DNA of 64,000 nt from Oscillospiraceae bacterium (GTDB lineage: Bacteria > Bacillota > Clostridia > Oscillospirales > Ruminococcaceae): NCBI GenBank assembly GCA_015067315.1, contig SVMR01000008.1:36779-100778 (forward strand). Direction: 5' to 3'. Of the stretch, positions 63,223-64,000 are shown piece by piece. The position numbers were made by a program, and so were the translations under genes. Positions within the stretch are counted from its first letter, which is position 1, and each line of letters opens with the position of its first letter. The notes under the pieces were generated by a model. The model had not been told where the DNA came from, ran no database searches, and was given only the letters and a program-made list of their open reading frames with translations.

Positions 63223-63418
63223 TTATTATATACTATACTATATTATATATAAGAAAAGCGCGGAGATTTTTTGTTCGGAAAAGGGAGGAAATGGAATGAA
63301 AAAATATTTTTTGGAAACGATTCCAGTTTTTAAAAATAATATGTCCTCGAAGCCGGGTGTTTCGTGTTAACAGGCTAAAGTGCTTTTGTAAAATATGGTT
63401 AAAACGCAGATTTTTTAC

Positions 63419-63447
63419 TTGATTTTTTGTTAAAAATGCTGTAAAAT
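63419..63447 (+). promoter_or_regulatory. Upstream promoter candidate before rpsJ
   Basis: TTGATT (63419-63424), 17 bases, TAAAAT (63442-63447). It lies within CCGGGTGTT (63353) / AACACCCGG (63456), a distant inverted repeat. 63225-63420 is AT-rich and shows no gene. Confidence 0.45.
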
Positions 63448-63541
63448 AGGGTTGGAACACCCGGTTGGGTGGATGTTTGGCGCTTTCGTGAAAATATACG
63501 AAAAAAATTTAAAAAAATCTTAAAAAATAACGAAAAAACGC

Positions 63542-63575
63542 TTGACTTTTAGGTTGACATATTATATAATATGTC
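63542..63575 (+). promoter_or_regulatory. Main promoter of the rpsJ (S10) operon with palindromic -10 region
   Basis: TTGACT (63542-63547), 17 bases, TATAAT (63565-63570). A perfect 20-base palindrome GACATATTATATAATATGTC (63556-63575) is centred on the -10 box. Confidence 0.75.
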
Positions 63576-63576
63576 T

Positions 63577-63972
63577 TGCGTGACTGCAACAAGGCGGATG
63601 CTATGCAAGCATATCACTTGTGAGGCGTCCGCACGATATGCGATGAAGCGGGAGGTTGCTGTCTGTCTGACAGGTAATTTCCGCAGAGTATGTCCGATTT
63701 TAAACCGGGCGACAAGAAATACTGCACACCCAAGTGTGTCGGCGTATGTGATGAGCTGCGTTCGACGGGTCTTGTTATTAAAGCGTGCCTTTGCTTTAAA
63801 AAGCTGGAGGTGCGCGCGTCCGGAGATACTTGCGTCTATTATATATAATATATAATAGAGTGCGGCATTTCCGTTTTTTAATGAGAAGACATGAAACACA
63901 CGGGAACGTGGAATGTGTTTCACAAGGTCGCACCCCAAGTGTCATTGGGAATCAATTAAGGAGGCGATTTTA
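63577..63972 (+). promoter_or_regulatory. Long structured leader of the S10 operon
   Basis: About 395 bases between the promoter and rpsJ, with no accepted gene. Visible structures: CTATTATATA-TAA-TATATAATAG (63836-63858), GAAACACA...TGTGTTTC (63892-63920), and CCCA...TGGG just before the ribosome binding site. S10 operons often carry autoregulatory leaders; I cannot assign a known family. An open frame of 94 codons crosses it but has no binding site. Confidence 0.5.
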
Positions 63973-64000
63973 GTGGCAGTCAAAGAAAAAATCAGAATCA
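63973..64000 (+). CDS. rpsJ: 30S ribosomal protein S10, first codons
   Basis: GTG 63973 after TTAAGGAGGCG; the nine visible codons read M(V)-A-V-K-E-K-I-R-I, the N-terminus of S10. The gene continues beyond the window and probably opens the large ribosomal protein operon. Confidence 0.85.

Noticed and set aside
63571..63855. 94-codon frame in the rpsJ leader
   Set aside because: No ribosome binding site; it lies over a hairpin-rich leader and starts next to the -10 box.

Overview
The window looks like a chromosomal segment of a low-to-medium GC Gram-positive anaerobe of the class Clostridia, probably a gut Oscillospirales/Ruminococcaceae-type bacterium. The evidence is a T-box leader on valS, SpoVB/MazG/HU/RqcP neighbours in the Bacillus/Clostridia order, HemZ, a PASTA-kinase homologue, NPxTG-type surface protein sorting, DUF1624/DUF3006/Cthe_2159-type proteins, strong AGGAGG ribosome binding sites and frequent TTG/GTG starts. 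TTA, CTA and TCA codons are rare, so many genes carry long false open frames on the opposite strand.

Layout. 1-7.7 kb: 3' part of a YgfK-type flavin/Fe-S oxidoreductase, an autoregulated-looking PadR regulator with RlmB, a large membrane protein that is a decayed P1B-type ATPase, and PlsC. 7.7-13.1 kb (minus): a PASTA pseudokinase, an M18 aminopeptidase and two related GNAT genes, separated by mosaic repeats. 13.1-18 kb (minus): ACT protein-hom-thrB-lysC operon and a PflX-like radical SAM gene. 18-26 kb: a complete F1Fo ATP synthase operon (order ?-Z-I-B-E-F-H-A-G-C-D) preceded by a yybP-ykoY-like (manganese) riboswitch with terminator and then by a second promoter. 26.5-32 kb: a beta-helix lipoprotein and two parvulin foldases. 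32-38.5 kb: HTH-membrane regulator, a third GNAT, T-box-valS, folC and a metallo-hydrolase. 38.5-44.7 kb: TetR/short-chain dehydrogenase divergon, two-component system, and an operon DUF1624-SLOG-ComEC-like-DUF3006. 44.8-57 kb: unknown membrane protein, recJ-relA-dtd-glyoxalase II-like-hemZ-kinase-unknown-PNP-mtaD. 57-60.3 kb: spoVB-mazG-hup-rqcP. 60.3-63.2 kb: a REP-associated tyrosine transposase (RAYT) framed by its own palindromes, a secreted NPNTG protein, and a dense repeat field. 63.2-64 kb: long leader and first codons of rpsJ (start of the S10 ribosomal protein operon).

How things connect. The central block couples energy conservation (ATP synthase whose c subunit carries a two-carboxylate, Na+-type ligand set) with housekeeping translation and stringent-response genes. 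The most unusual elements are: (1) the yybP-ykoY-like riboswitch directly upstream of the ATP synthase operon; (2) a RAYT gene with GTAG-headed palindromes before, inside and after it, and further GTAG-headed palindromes dispersed through the intergenic mosaics; (3) two membrane proteins that keep the fold of an enzyme family but have lost its catalytic residues (P1B-ATPase-like and PASTA-kinase-like). All are read from sequence only; no search or structure prediction was run.
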